From contig JAJEKV010000066.1 in the NCBI GenBank assembly GCA_021234155.1, positions 5,543,050-5,607,049 on the forward strand: 64,000 nt of DNA, read 5' to 3'. The notes under the pieces were generated by a model, which saw only the letters and a program-made list of their open reading frames with translations, had not been told where the DNA came from and did no database searches. Of this stretch, positions 46,919-59,029 are shown one piece after another; positions within the stretch are counted from its first letter, which is position 1; each line of letters starts with the position of its first letter. The position numbers were made by a program, and so were the translations under genes. Origin of the DNA: Isoetes taiwanensis (lineage: Eukaryota > Streptophyta > Lycopodiopsida > Isoetales > Isoetaceae).

Positions 46919-47620
46919 TTGGCATGCTATGTCTACTAAGGGAACATTGTGTGTTAGACCTAATAGCTTGTCACTGCATGTAGGAAAGGTATACCCCCTC
47001 TAAGTGATGCCTTGTCGTAGCGAGGTTAGGTTGAGTATGGGCATGGGAAACCATAGCCCTCTAGCCACCTCCAGTTGACATGTAGTTTTAGAAGAGAGCA
47101 GTCTCATCCTACCTCATCGGGCCAGGGGAGATCCAACCTTGAAATAGTCCCCTCGACTATATCTTGACAGGCTACAATCAAGTCCCAATACTTTTTAGCT
47201 TATCTGCAAAGTATGCATAGGAGGGGCGGATGGAGAGGACTATAATGACCATGCTCTTTTGCTAGCCCTATTCATTGTTCATACCTCTGTCTGACTGATC
47301 TCTAAAAGACCAAGCCATTAGTCAATCCCCCAAGAGTCTAAGCCTGGGTAAAATATCCTATGTTCTAATGTGTGTTGGATATGTCTTTGCAGTAGTATGG
47401 ATTGCAATCCCACCCTTTGAGGTACTTACATGACATATGCTTCTTTTCATGCTTATGTTTGTATATGCTCCCGTAGCTAGATTGATCCCGAGGGAGAAGG
47501 GATAATGAGATGTCTATACGTCAGATCTTGTGCACCATGAAGAGTCTGGCATTTGATAGACGACCTTGTGTTGGCGAGTCAGTAGCTGATAGGAGGGGAT
47601 CTCCCATTCTTATACGATTG
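46919..47620 (+). repeat. LTR-like segment homologous to 31.7-32.7 kb
   Basis: Shares blocks with 31690-32711 in the same order, for example ATCTGCAAAGTATGCA, AGGAGGGGCGGATGGAG and a late ATAGGAGGGGATC-like stretch. It is more diverged than the 452-bp units and is likely the far part of an old LTR. Confidence 0.4.
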
Positions 47621-48449
47621 AGGTATCATGTACGTGTAGTAGATGTCATAATTAGATGGTCATGCATGCACTTATCACATCAAATAACTCAAATGGCCTC
47701 AAAAGTCCCAAATTAGAAAATTTTAAAATTAGAGTTTGCCTATAAATTAGTACATAGTCTAATTTTCACCTTATAAACTCCAAGTTGATTTTCTTGGCTC
47801 CTAGAAGTGCTCAAGCATCCCTTTGTTACACTCACGTAGAGCCTTAGCATGGTAATTCAAGCTTTCAAGTGCGTTGGTACATTGCCTTTGGGTTCAAGCA
47901 TACTAGGGTGGCTCAAATAAAAATAAATTAGGACTAAATAGTCCTAATAGTTTCCTTATTTCTCAAATAGTTTGAATTTGCTTAAATCGACAACACATAA
48001 TTTGGTCTTGAAAATTCATCTAGGATGCCAAGTTGTAAGCTAACAATGCCTATAACTTTCTCTAGATCGTATCATGTACAACCTGAATGTAGGCCCCTGA
48101 GGTGCTCACAAATTAAACAATTGATTATCAAAATAAATAACATAAAGCATGCCAACCAAAGTGCAACCCCTCATGCCATAGTACCCTTTTTTTTTGGGAC
48201 ATCTGATAGGTGCAAATAGAGACTACAATATATAAACAAATCATGCCAATAGTGCAAGGGTGCCACACCATGAGGCAAATTGTTTGTTGGATTCTAATAA
48301 GAAATTCCGATATCCCCCAAGTTTTTGGCACATTAGACTCACACTTAGAGGAAAACTTTGTATACGAATTTGCTTCAAAAACTTACTTGCATTTGTCCTG
48401 CATTGCACACACTTATCATGTATTAACGAGCGTAGACATTGTTTCCATA
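47621..48449. other. No gene recognised
   Basis: AT-rich spacer with only short chance frames, between the old LTR-like segment and the MITE. Confidence 0.45.
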
Positions 48450-48666
48450 GGGCAGATTGAAAGGGTTTAATGTTGCTGGGCTAAGCTCGGTCCACGTTGT
48501 TGATAGGGTTGTGCGAGGAATATATTGCCTTAATGAACAAATATTCCATAATATCCTTTCAAGACCTAAGGATGACATGGCAACATATGGAATGCATCCT
48601 GTCACAACCCTATCAACAACGTGGCCTAAGCATAGCCCAGCAACCTTAAACCCTTTCAATCTGCCC
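48450..48666. mobile_element. Foldback MITE, 217 bp
   Basis: Arms of about 64 bp (48450-48513 and about 48603-48666) are reverse complements with about six mismatches, starting GGGCAGATTGAAAGGGTTTA. The loop is about 90 bp. No coding content and no clear target duplication. It lies about 380 bp upstream of the RH3-like start codon, within or next to its promoter/5' UTR. Confidence 0.7.
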
Positions 48667-49045
48667 GCGGGCATTCTCTGGTCCATAGAACTGCTCTTTT
48701 GTGGCCCCTGCGATCCTCTTGCAATCCCCTCTACGTTGCGAGCAAGCACCTGCCCGCAACGGAGGCGGTTTGTGTTCTTCCAATTCGTGCCTCTTCATAG
48801 AATCAGCATTCCCTTCATATTGGGTTTGCTTTCCATTGGAACGAATTTGATAACCCCATCTCAGGTTTTGTTTCCTTACCTCAGGAGCTGATTCTATCCT
48901 TTATATTCATTTGGGTAGGATTCAAAGTGGGATTCACGGAACCTTATCTGAAGTTATTTTAGTAGGGTTTTGGAAGTTCAATATCCGCATCTCATTTTAT
49001 CCTTTTCGGACTCGAAGCTCAGTTGTAATTCTGTTAATTGAAGCT

Positions 49046-52000
49046 ATGGCGCTTGCAGCAAGTCCCAGTACTTGCGTTTCATTACAGGCCTTTCCTGTAG
49101 AAAGCACCAGAAGGACTACAAGGGCAGTTTCTGGCAATGCAGCAGTATCAATCTCTTTTGCATTGGGATCCTCAGCATTCCTTGGTGACAGAATACAACT
49201 GGGTCAAGGTCTGAAACCTTCATTAGCTCCAACTGGAGGAAAAGGGATAAATGCACAGAGTACCACAGCACAATTCTATAATGATGGTGGGCAAAATGGT
49301 TCTCTGCAGACAGATGATAGTTCTCCTGCTTGGAATTCAGACCCTGCTGCTAAGTTCTCCTCATACTATCCATATGCAGGCCATCCTTCTGCTGTTGCAG
49401 GAACAGCAGATTATGCATTGTCTCAAAATGAGCTATATGGGAACCACACTGGGAGTCCACATTATATATCAACCCCCTTGCAACAGACTGTTGGGGAGGA
49501 TAAAATTCTAGTTGATAGCAAGATTGCAGCAAATGATGATGGTTTGGCTATTTCAGCATTGGGAATAAATCCAGAAATCGTGAAAGCTCTTGCAGACAAA
49601 GGCATCTCACATCTTTTTCCTATTCAGGTATGAAGTAGGTACATATGAATGTACATGCTACTGCTACTCTTTTCCCTATCACCTTTGGACCCTACTTTAT
49701 GGTTTTATGCTTGCATTGTTTAATTGGTTTCATATGAAGTGGAATGAGAAGCATTGGTTTCTTGAGCAACATGCTGTAGCAATTTTAGTAATAATACATT
49801 TATTGTGGCTTTGTCATTCTCTTTTAAATTCATTTGATTGTACAGAGAGCTGTCTTCGAGCCAGCAATGCAAGGGAAAGATCTTATTGGTCGCGCAAAAA
49901 CTGGGACTGGGAAAACGTTGGCATTTGGAATTCCTATTGTGGACCGAATTCTCCAAGTCCGTAAACAGGAAAGGTAAAAGTTATTATTAGTTTTATGCAT
50001 AATATTGTTTTCTGTTGGATCAAGGACCCACATTTTCCTGCATGGCATTCTTGCAGGAAGCTAACAAAGGGACCTTCTGCTTTAGTTTTGGCACCTACAC
50101 GGGAGCTGGCTAAGCAGGTCGAAAAGGAGTTCATGACTGCTGCCCCCAGTCTTTCAACTGTGTGCGTATATGGAGGTGTACCTATAATGTCTCAGCAAAG
50201 GCTACTAAGTCGTGGTGTTGATGTGGCTGTTGGTACTCCTGGCCGTATAATTGATCTGATTGAAAGAGGATCACTTGATTTAAAGACTGTTCAGTATGTA
50301 GTTTTGGATGAAGCTGACCAGATGCTTGCTGTCGGGTTTGAAGAAGATGTTGAAAAGATAATGGAGCAATTGCCACAGCAGCGGCAGAACATGTTGTTCT
50401 CTGCAACTATGCCAGCATGGGTTCAGAGGATCTCAAAAAAATATCTGAATCGGCCACTTACAATTGATCTGGTGAGTATTATCTTTGTCATGCCCTCTAG
50501 CTATTCTGGTCTTTTGTAATCTCTGAACATTGTATGCAACTTTGATTTTTTGTTAGGTTGGAGAGTCGGATGAGAAGCTTGCAGAGGGCATCAAGATGTA
50601 CGGAATGCTAACTACACATTCAGCAAAGCGCGCAATTTTGAATGACGTTATTTCGGTACTTGATCTTTTGCTGAAGTATTATTTCCAACAAATGGTATCA
50701 GTAATAAGGTTTCCTGTAAATGAATGCTTCTGACTTAAGTATTTTGGAGGGTCATTATGCAATGTTGTGTGGAACTTTGTTTAGTGTTTTCTGAGCAATG
50801 AGGTGTTTTTTCCCTTAAACCAGCTGTTGACACAATGCATGTTTTACCTCAGGTCTATGCACGTGGAGGTAAAACAATTGTATTCACCCAGACAAAAAGA
50901 GATGCCGAAGATGTTTCCTTGGCAATGAGCAAATCACTAGGTTGTGGAGCTCTGCATGGAGATATAGCGCAGTTGCAGAGGGAGAAGACTTTGAATGCAT
51001 TCCGTGAAGGAACATTTGCAGTGCTGGTTGCAACTGATGTTGCATCACGGGGGCTCGATATTCCAAATGTTGATCTAGTAAGTCGCAGCTCTATTTGAAC
51101 CCTCTGTCAAATAGACAATTTATATGTTTAACAGTTCACTTTCTACTTGCTTTGCCATTATTAGGTTATACATTATGATCTTCCAAATGATCCAGAAACA
51201 TTTGTCCACCGGTCTGGCCGAACTGGCCGTGCTGGGAAAGAGGGTGCAACTATACTCATGTATACTGATCAGCAGAGACGGAATGTGAAAGTAATAGAGC
51301 GGGAGGTTGGCTGCAGGTTCTCTGATATTGGTCCTCCTCATGTGGAGGATGTGTTAAATGCTTCGTCCTTGCAAGCAGCTTCATTATTGCAAAAGGTTCA
51401 TCCAGAATTGAAGGAAGTATTTCTTCCTGTTGCTGAAAAGATATTGCAACAACAAGGTGTAGGTGCATTTGCAGCTGCAATCGCACACATGAGTGGATAT
51501 AGCCAACCTCCTGCTTGCCGATCCCTTATCACACATGAAACAGTGAGTATCTATCCAACAAGGTCTCATGAATCCCATTTTATTTTCCCGTAATTTTGTT
51601 ATAACTGTTGCTTGGTACTGTAAGCAGGGTTACATGACCTTACAATTTACCAGGTCCCCAGCAAGGGGTTTTGGATTTTCTGCCCGGAATGTTCTCGGCG
51701 CTATAAGCGACATCTATCAGTCTGCTGCTGATCACCTGGGCAAGGTTTATATAATAGATAGTCAAACTGTAAGTACTGTCAGTTTCATTCTGCAATGCAT
51801 GTGTAAATTGTTTACTTAGCAATGTTATTTAATTTACATGTCCCAGTGAAGATGGTTCTTGACATCTTGTTGTGGAGGATTCTGAACTTTGATATGGATT
51901 TTAAATTTGTTAATTAGGTTGATGGGGCTGTATTTGACCTACCTGAGGATGTTGCAAAAGAACTCCTCTCAAAGCCCACCCCTCCTGGTGACAAGGTTGA

Positions 52001-52581
52001 CATTATAAAACAGGTCGGTTTTCTTAACTTTTATATCTATTTGCTTTGAGTTCACCAACGAAATATTCATGTTGGTTATAAAATTGTATTAATAGCTTCC
52101 TAGGTTGGAAGAGAGCTTGAGGAGTAGTTCTGAAGGAAGAGAATCAGGTGGAAGAGGTGGAAGATTCAGAAGCTCTTCTGCTGGTAGATCTAGCAGATAT
52201 GGTGCATCTGATGGTGGCTATGGAGGTGGATCTGGCAGATATGGTGGTTCTGGTGGTTATGGCAGTAGCTTAGGCTATAGTAGATCAGGTGCATCTGATG
52301 GTGGATATGGAGGCGGATCTGGCGGATATGGTGGTTCTGGTGGTTATGGCAGTAGCTCAGGCTATAGCAGATCAGGAAGCTATGAAAAATCAGCTGGAAG
52401 TTATGGAGGCTACGAAAGATCATCAAGCGGAGGATCTGGAAGCAGGTGAAAGCTAGTTCTTCAGGAGCAGATAGGCCCATGTGATATTACTAACAATCAT
52501 GCTTGCAGGAGTTTCGCTGGGACGTGCTTCACATGTGGTCAGCCAGGACATCGATCAACAGATTGTCCAAATCGACGATGA
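49046..52581 (+). CDS. RH3: RH3-like chloroplast DEAD-box RNA helicase
   Basis: Ten exons: 49046-49627, 49846-49973, 50057-50471, 50557-50655, 50853-51077, 51165-51542, 51628-51768, 51918-52013, 52096-52445, 52509-52581. All introns are GT-AG and phases agree, giving 828 residues. The N-terminus ([16 protein letters not shown], Ser/Thr-rich, few acids) suits a plastid transit peptide. Helicase motifs in order: Q (GISHLFPIQ), I (AKTGTGKT), Ia (PTRELAKQ), Ib (TPGR), II (LDEADQML), III (SAT), IV ([11 protein letters not shown]), V ([11 protein letters not shown]), VI ([10 protein letters not shown]). A GUCT RNA-binding domain follows ([17 protein letters not shown] to [13 protein letters not shown]), then a Gly/Ser/Tyr-rich tail and a CCHC knuckle ([14 protein letters not shown]). 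RH3 proteins act in group II intron splicing and 50S ribosome assembly in chloroplasts. An upstream in-frame ATG at 48911 exists; 49046 was chosen for the transit peptide. A symbol by homology only. Confidence 0.93.
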
Positions 52582-54130
52582 GAAATGTAAATTACCTTCT
52601 TCTTTAGGAACAAGAAGAAGCCTGTAATATAATATCAGTGAGGTAATTGAGGCAGATGTAGAGCTTAGAAAGTTCGGCATAGATGTTCAAATACGTCATT
52701 GGCAGGCGATTTCATGCTTTGCTAGACACATGACTTTATAAGCTCCATTCTTAATGCCTTGGGCAGCTTTTGATCTTTTATGGCGATGTGATACTAATCT
52801 ATACTTACGGGGGAAAGTGCAGTTCTTAATATGTTGTTGATTGTTCTTTCCATTCCTGCTTTTCCATTATTCAGGTAACCGTTTGCCATGTTACATTTTG
52901 AAAGTATATCAAAAGAGGAGCATTGGCCAAACTTTTGCTATAGGCGGTTTAGTATGGAAAAAACAACTGCATTAGAACCCCCTCCAAAAGGTAGATTTAG
53001 TTTTCTAGGTATTAGTGGGATCCAATAGAACTCCAACAATGCAAAAAAAGAAAAGGGGGAACAAAGAAAGGAAAATAAGGTGCTCTGCACTGCCCCTTAG
53101 AACAGGTGTCTTGATATGGGTCCATATGCATCGTGCATCAACATAGTGCATCAACGTCCATGTAGTTATATTGGCCTCTGTTCGTTCATTTCCATTTAAG
53201 CTCATTTTCAAAAACTGCAAAATTGAGTGTTTTAGAAAGAAAATGTAATTCTTGTTCTGAAGCCTGTGACGACATGCACACGCTCAATGAAAAACTATTG
53301 GTCATCTGATCAACTTGAAGGAAGACATGGTATGGAGCAGATTGAGCTCCAATGCTGGACGGAATTCGACCCCCAAAACTAGTGCTTGCAGAATTTGCCG
53401 AGTAATGGGTGAAGGACCTAAATTATCCGTTAAGAGAAAAAGAGGCTCATCTCCGAACACGTTAAATAAAACATCCTGAAAGTCTGTTGTTATTGCTAAC
53501 ATCAACTAGCAGAAATGCAGGGTTGGGGTAAAGGATTGGATAGAGGAAGAAAGATGAAAAATAGGGAGATCCTAGTGATAGAGAGTAGGAGGAATGTTCA
53601 AATGATCTAGGAGTTGCAATTCAAAGAACAAATGGGAGCATTTGAATAGGTTATGAACATTGTAGGTAGTAAAAAGGAGACTATTCAAAAAATTACTTAA
53701 AAATCTAATATCACGGTAGGAATACATAGAACATAATGTAAATTTATGTGCATTAATTACCCTATAATATTTAAGACATATAACTTTTTGTAAGAGGAAG
53801 GGAGAGGAGAGCATTTGTAGTAAATGGAGTGAAGACAAATTTGACATGGTACTATATGTGAAACAATTTAGTGTGTAAAAGCATAACTAAGCATAAAAAA
53901 AAGGCAACATTTGTTATAATATTTCAAAATGTTAGTCACTATTCTTATAGAAAATCCAACTTTTTAATTTCAGTAGCACCAAAGGACATAAATTATATTT
54001 GAAATTATGTGGAGAAAAGACTGTTGCAATGCTTCTAGATTTGGCAGGGATGGTTTGGGGGCTGGTAGGATGTAGTTTGGCGAACTATAAAACTTCAAAC
54101 TTTATATTGTTTGTAAACTTTATACTGTTT
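52582..54130. other. RH3-like 3' UTR and spacer
   Basis: The first few hundred bases are probably the 3' UTR. The rest is AT-rich spacer with chance frames only. Confidence 0.5.
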
Positions 54131-54345
54131 CAAGAGAAGAAGAAGAAGAAGAAGAAGAAGAAGAAGAGATTTTAACGTCACGCCACAAGGCAGCGTCCTA
54201 TCGGACATGTGACACTTTACAACACACCCAGATGGGTCCTGCCCCCACCACTTTACATTGCTGAAGTGGGTCCTTCCCCCACCAACTTTACATTGCATGG
54301 CCACTTTCACAACGAGGCGTTGAACCCGTGACCTTGGGTATAGAC
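54131..54345 (-). mobile_element. tRNA-derived SINE-like element, tail (CTT)n
   Basis: On the minus strand it carries GGTCACGGGTTCAACGCC, a good RNA polymerase III B box (GGTTCRANNC). A body follows with two partial tandem blocks (GCAATGTAAAGT(T)GGTGGGGG...GGACCCA), ending GACGTTAAAATCTC and (TTC)n. The plus strand shows this as GAA repeats at 54135-54167. A shorter copy of the same body and tail is inserted at 62835-62952. The A box is not clear, so the 5' end may be truncated. Confidence 0.6.
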
Positions 54346-56380
54346 ATCCTCTCTTGAATTTCCAAGTTGATCCAACTGCAACAAGAATTGTATCATCACA
54401 GATTTGACATATATATCGACCTTTCTGTTCCTATGATGCTTTGTTTCATGAGCAACTTCACGCAGCTTTAGTGGCCTGTATAGGTGTGGACCTATTATAG
54501 TTTTCTGCAATAGATGGCATGAGATATTAACATAGGCATTTAGTGACAACATCCACAACCTTCAACTAACAAATTGCAAACCACCATGCTTGGTTGGATG
54601 TACATATGGCTTATGTATTTGTCAATTTGAGAAACAGGGTAAAAAATCCAGCTCATCTCTGATGCTTTACAAAATAAGGCAGGGTTCTTCCATCAGTTAG
54701 CCTGTTGTGGCACTGAGGGAAAGTCATTGTTATAATGGTATACTGATTTGATCTTCATGAATCTGAGCTATTCAACTGGCTTATCCAGTTCTTTTGGGTT
54801 TACATAAATCTGTTGGTCTGAGAGCTTTGGCTGTGAAACAAATGTGAACGAGACGTGCAAGCAATGATCTTTATTTTGCAGCAGAGGATGAGAGTGTTGA
54901 ATAAAAACCCTTGTTAACTTGGTGGAATTGGAATCAATGCCAATTACTCTGGAAGCATTAGTTATTTTTGCTAAACCATGTCAATATCTATTTAGTGTGT
55001 ACTCTGTTTAGGATGGTTTTTTTGTCTGCTTAATCAGCAACATGCCCAAATATATGCACCACATCTCCACATTTTGGGCATCTAAAGTAGCTCATATTCT
55101 CAATTATGCCTAGAATCTGTGAATAATGATAATTATCGATGCAAATTGGCCTTCATTCAAGCAACATAATGGAGACAGCACTAGCTTACCAGCAAATCCA
55201 CCTTTTGAAACATGTGTGTACCCCTGCAAGCATCCACTAAAACAAGGTGTTTGACACAATTACAACACCTGCAGTAACTTCGTATCAGGAAGCTGGAGCT
55301 TTTGACAACCTTGTTATAAGCAATCATTACATCAAGAACACAAAGACCCAACAACGAACATGCACTTGGATAATAATGTTACTTGCATATAATGCTTATA
55401 ATAACCACATTATCTTCAACTTATTAAAGGCAGCATAGAGGTCATATTAGGCTGCACTGGAATCCTCAAGAGCCTCAACCATCAATAGCATACCATAAAT
55501 ACAATAATCCTACGTCAAGATAAATGTCATCAAAATAAATGCCGTATGTCCAGATAGAAGTTCACGCAATCCAAAATCCATATTATTGCGGCTGCTAATC
55601 CAGTGTTGAATGGTTTGAATTATCCATGGATGGAATTCTTTGTGGTTTACATTGGTCTTACATATCTGAAGAAAACAGTTTGAAATGCTACAAATGACAA
55701 AGTCCGTGTTCTCTTGAAGGCTGTTGTCAATCTAGTGAGTTTGAAGGCAACTTGGTTCTTTCAAAGCCTTTGCTGAAGTATGTAAATATCTGAAAGGTTC
55801 ATGTACACTTCAGTATTTGTCAAAGGGCAAGTGGATCAGCTAACACTTACTGAATGTTCTACTGTTGCACAGTAGAGTATATCTCAAAGTTCGGGGAAGA
55901 TCTAATAGGAGCTGGAGGAAGCATCACAGAAAATGTTATAATTATCTTTCTTATGAAAGGAGTAGAAGATACATTCATATTATTTACCACTGCACAAACA
56001 CAGAAGGTGTGACTTGGACATCTCGAGAGGTACAAAATTTGCTTCTTGAAGCAGTGGCAGCGAGAAGACTTAGTTTAACTATGCCATATAAGCATACGGC
56101 AAACAAAAAAGAAGAAGAGGTTAAGCATCTGCCAGTTTAGCATATGGAACAACCCTGTATTAGCAGAATAGAATGCTAAAATGCCACAGTTAGGATGTAT
56201 GATGTATTCCTCAAGCGTGGAATTTCTCTACTAATTTTGAACATAGCAATGTGGCAAATCAAGTTTACCTCTAAGAAAGAAGGCTTACCTCTAAGAACAT
56301 GTGTCTGCATCTGCCGAAATCCCTTAATTTCCTTTCAGCTCCTGAATGGAGTGTTGGCTCCAGAAAGGAGTTTGACCTGT
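54346..56380. other. No gene recognised
   Basis: AT-rich sequence with chance frames. A 91-residue frame at 55865-56140 has no features that support a gene. Confidence 0.45.
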
Positions 56381-57432
56381 CTATTTGGCATAGTTAGAAT
56401 AGAATAGGGAGCTTCCTAAATCATGAGTCGAAAAACAAGCAGCTTTTTGAACCTTCAAATCAAAACGTGACAGATAATGTAGTTTTTCAACAGCTATATA
56501 ATGCCCTTCACTTTTGGTAGAGTACTCTGGCAAATGATTGTGAATCACACCTGTAGGAAACTTTGGCATGAGGTAATCTGGCAGCCACACTCTGAGATCT
56601 CCTAAATCTGCCTTCTCCATCGGACCCTGTTAAGGATTCATGTTATAATAAGTGTTTGTTGATGATAAGAATTGGTTGGCTCATAATGGTCAGAAGCATA
56701 TACACATATGTGGATTAACTACCAAGTGACAACGTTCAAGGGTAAGGCTGTGATTGGAAACAATGCTAACTAAAAATAAGCTGGTGAAAAATGAAAATAT
56801 GTACAGTAACGAAATCGGTCTGTTGTGAGCACCTGAGCATCGTTTAACAAATGAACGGACCGACCTGTAAGGACTTTGAACTGTTATGATTATAGCCGTG
56901 ACAGCATCGTTGATGTATTTGAAGGTGGAAGGAGTCGAATTCACATGGTCAGCAAAGTTACAGTGACAAGCTACAGTATTGATTTAAACTTTGTATTTGC
57001 TTCTTTGCATGGTCATGAATATTTAATTGGTTGGAGTTTATCAAATTGATGCGCTCAATATATCTTGCTAGCCATAGTTAAGATTAAAAGTTAAGTAGTA
57101 ATCTGCTTTGCTTTGATTTGAGTCAGTATATAGACTTCACAGACCCAAAGCTGAGAGTATACACCCAACGACCGAAAATTTTTATAGACTTTTCCTTGCC
57201 CTCTGACTAAGAAATTAGAAACAAGAACTCTGGCATCTTTTCTTCCTATAGAATACAGGGACTTACTGCATTCCGGTATAGCGTGGTGAGTAAGCATGGC
57301 GCCAAGAACGCATTTGGAGCTGAAGCCGTTTGTAGCGATGGCCAGATCCTTCAAGGAAGGTCTAAGACACTGATGGCCATGAGGCCGAGATACGACGACG
57401 GATTGCCGTCGCGGGCATCTCCGGAAGACCAT
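56381..57432 (-). CDS. Possible minus-strand gene, two exon-like blocks
   Basis: A putative first exon begins at 57432 with MVFRRCPRRQSVVVSRP and is Arg/Ser-rich like an organelle-targeting peptide. It reaches a GTAAGT donor near 57270 after HHAIPE. A second block at about 56626-56400 follows an AACAG acceptor and reads PMEKADLGDLRVWLPDYLMP, FPTGVIHNHLPEYS and EGHYIAVEKLHYLSRFDLKV. I do not recognise the family. The middle is not resolved and the 3' end is unknown. Support is composition and splice-like signals only; it may be a gene fragment. Confidence 0.3.
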
Positions 57433-57838
57433 GCTAACTGGAATTTTCTTTACTTTCTAATTTTCCTAACCCTAGATGCAAAAATAGACAGATCTAACGG
57501 CTAAAATCAATTTGGCCTACGTGACACGACACGTGGCATAGCTAGGAATGCAGGAAATCGGGCAGGGGGGGTTAGGCAACCCTGCTAAACACGCAAAACA
57601 CTGTTACAGGAAATGGGAGTACCAGGAGGAGCTTTTGAGATCGACCCGTTTCAAGCACATCTGACCCCTTCAAATCCGTTTAGCAATTGTTTGATTCCAT
57701 TCAAATTCTTGCGCTCGTGGAACTTGCCTTTGCTTGGATCCTCCCTACCTTGGACACTCACTCTCTCAATTCCTTTGCTCTCATCTTTCTCTCTTTTCTT
57801 AACATCTTTCCGATCCATCCATCTCCATCTCCATACCT

Positions 57839-57986
57839 GTTGAGAAATGAGCTTTCCATGATTGGACGGACAGGCTGGGGATCGAACCCAAGACCTCTTG
57901 CTTGCACCAAGTTGAGAAATGAGCTTTCTATGATTGGGCGGACAGGCTGGGGATCGAACCCAAGACCTCTTGCTTGCAAGCCAAGT
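57839..57986 (-). repeat. Tandem 72-bp units with tRNA-like B box
   Basis: Two units of period 72 (starting at 57841 and 57913) carry, on the minus strand, GGTCTTGGGTTCGATCCCC, a perfect polymerase III B box, followed by a shared CATTTCTCAAC tail. The first unit (minus-strand sense) is preceded by TTGGCTTGCAAGCAAGAG, which may be a worn A box. There is no cloverleaf, so this is a SINE or tRNA-pseudogene duplication rather than a tRNA gene. Confidence 0.6.
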
Positions 57987-58997
57987 ACTCTTTGTTTTAT
58001 TGATACAATAGAAATTGTTAAGAATGAAATGGAAACTTTGAATGGCACCACAAATCGATAATATAGGAATAACATATGACCAAAATAGATAAAAGCATAA
58101 GTACCATCAATGTAGTGTTTAAAAATGAAAGCAATACAAATGTTTAGAGGGCATAGTAGGAGTGAAATGAATCAAAATATAACTTTACATCAAAATGTGG
58201 CTCGCAAGGATCTAACGAATTGGTTTGCATTGGTTTAAAACTGTATGGTAGTGGGAATTGTTGTTTTTGGTTTTTGTAGATGGTAAGCCATTGTGTATGG
58301 CAAGGGTTAAGGCATTTTTGTACTGTTGGTATTTTGGCTGGATAGGCAGCAAGATTCTTGGAGTTCCTATTTGGTAAGCGAGGCGCTGGTTTGGCTGAAT
58401 CTTGGCATGCATGTCTGGATGTATGGATATTCTATCTTGGTATGTCCTTATCTTAAATTTGTAGGTCAAATGTGGTTTATTTTTGTTCTGTTGTTGAAGT
58501 CTGCTGGTCTAGCCAAACTTGCATTGTTGCTCCTTGCCTTGCTTTGTTGTAACTTGCTACTCTTTGTTCAGGATGCCGGATTCCCTCCCCAGAGTAATAA
58601 GGGATGCAACGAATTTTGCTTCGAGATGTGGAATCCTTGTGCTATTTTCTGCATTGTTAGTTTTTAGCATGGATTGCCTTGTTAGTTTTTAACATGGATT
58701 GTTTGTATTCATGGCTCTTGCTTGCAAATGGGTTCCCTAAGGAACAAGGTACTGTAACTCTTGAAGTGGTCAAAATTGCCCGGCCAGTGAACCCTATTGG
58801 TACAAGAGTAGTGCCTGGTTTACTGTGTCCTCTCCTGACCCACTTGATCCTTCTGGGAGTTGTTGAATAAATGGTCTGTATGGCAGATTGTCTGTTTTTG
58901 TGGGGTAATTGACTGATACAATGAGCAACATAAACTGCTACACAGACCTTTGGTACACTTGCATGGATGCCGGTGAAAGAAGGTCGTCTGTTAGTCA
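57987..58997. other. No gene recognised
   Basis: Chance frames only. A short direct repeat (TTAGTTTTTA-CATGGATTG) occurs at about 58660-58700. Confidence 0.45.
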
Positions 58998-59029
58998 CAT
59001 TAGGGCAGATTTGGGGTCTCAAAATGGCC
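58998..59029 (+). repeat. Left terminal inverted repeat of 4.08-kb element
   Basis: 32 bp, matches 63045-63076 in reverse complement at 31 positions. Confidence 0.75.

Noticed and set aside
57839-57986. Genuine tRNA gene
   Set aside because: Only the B box is good. No acceptor, D or anticodon stems can be folded, and the 72-bp unit is tandemly duplicated.
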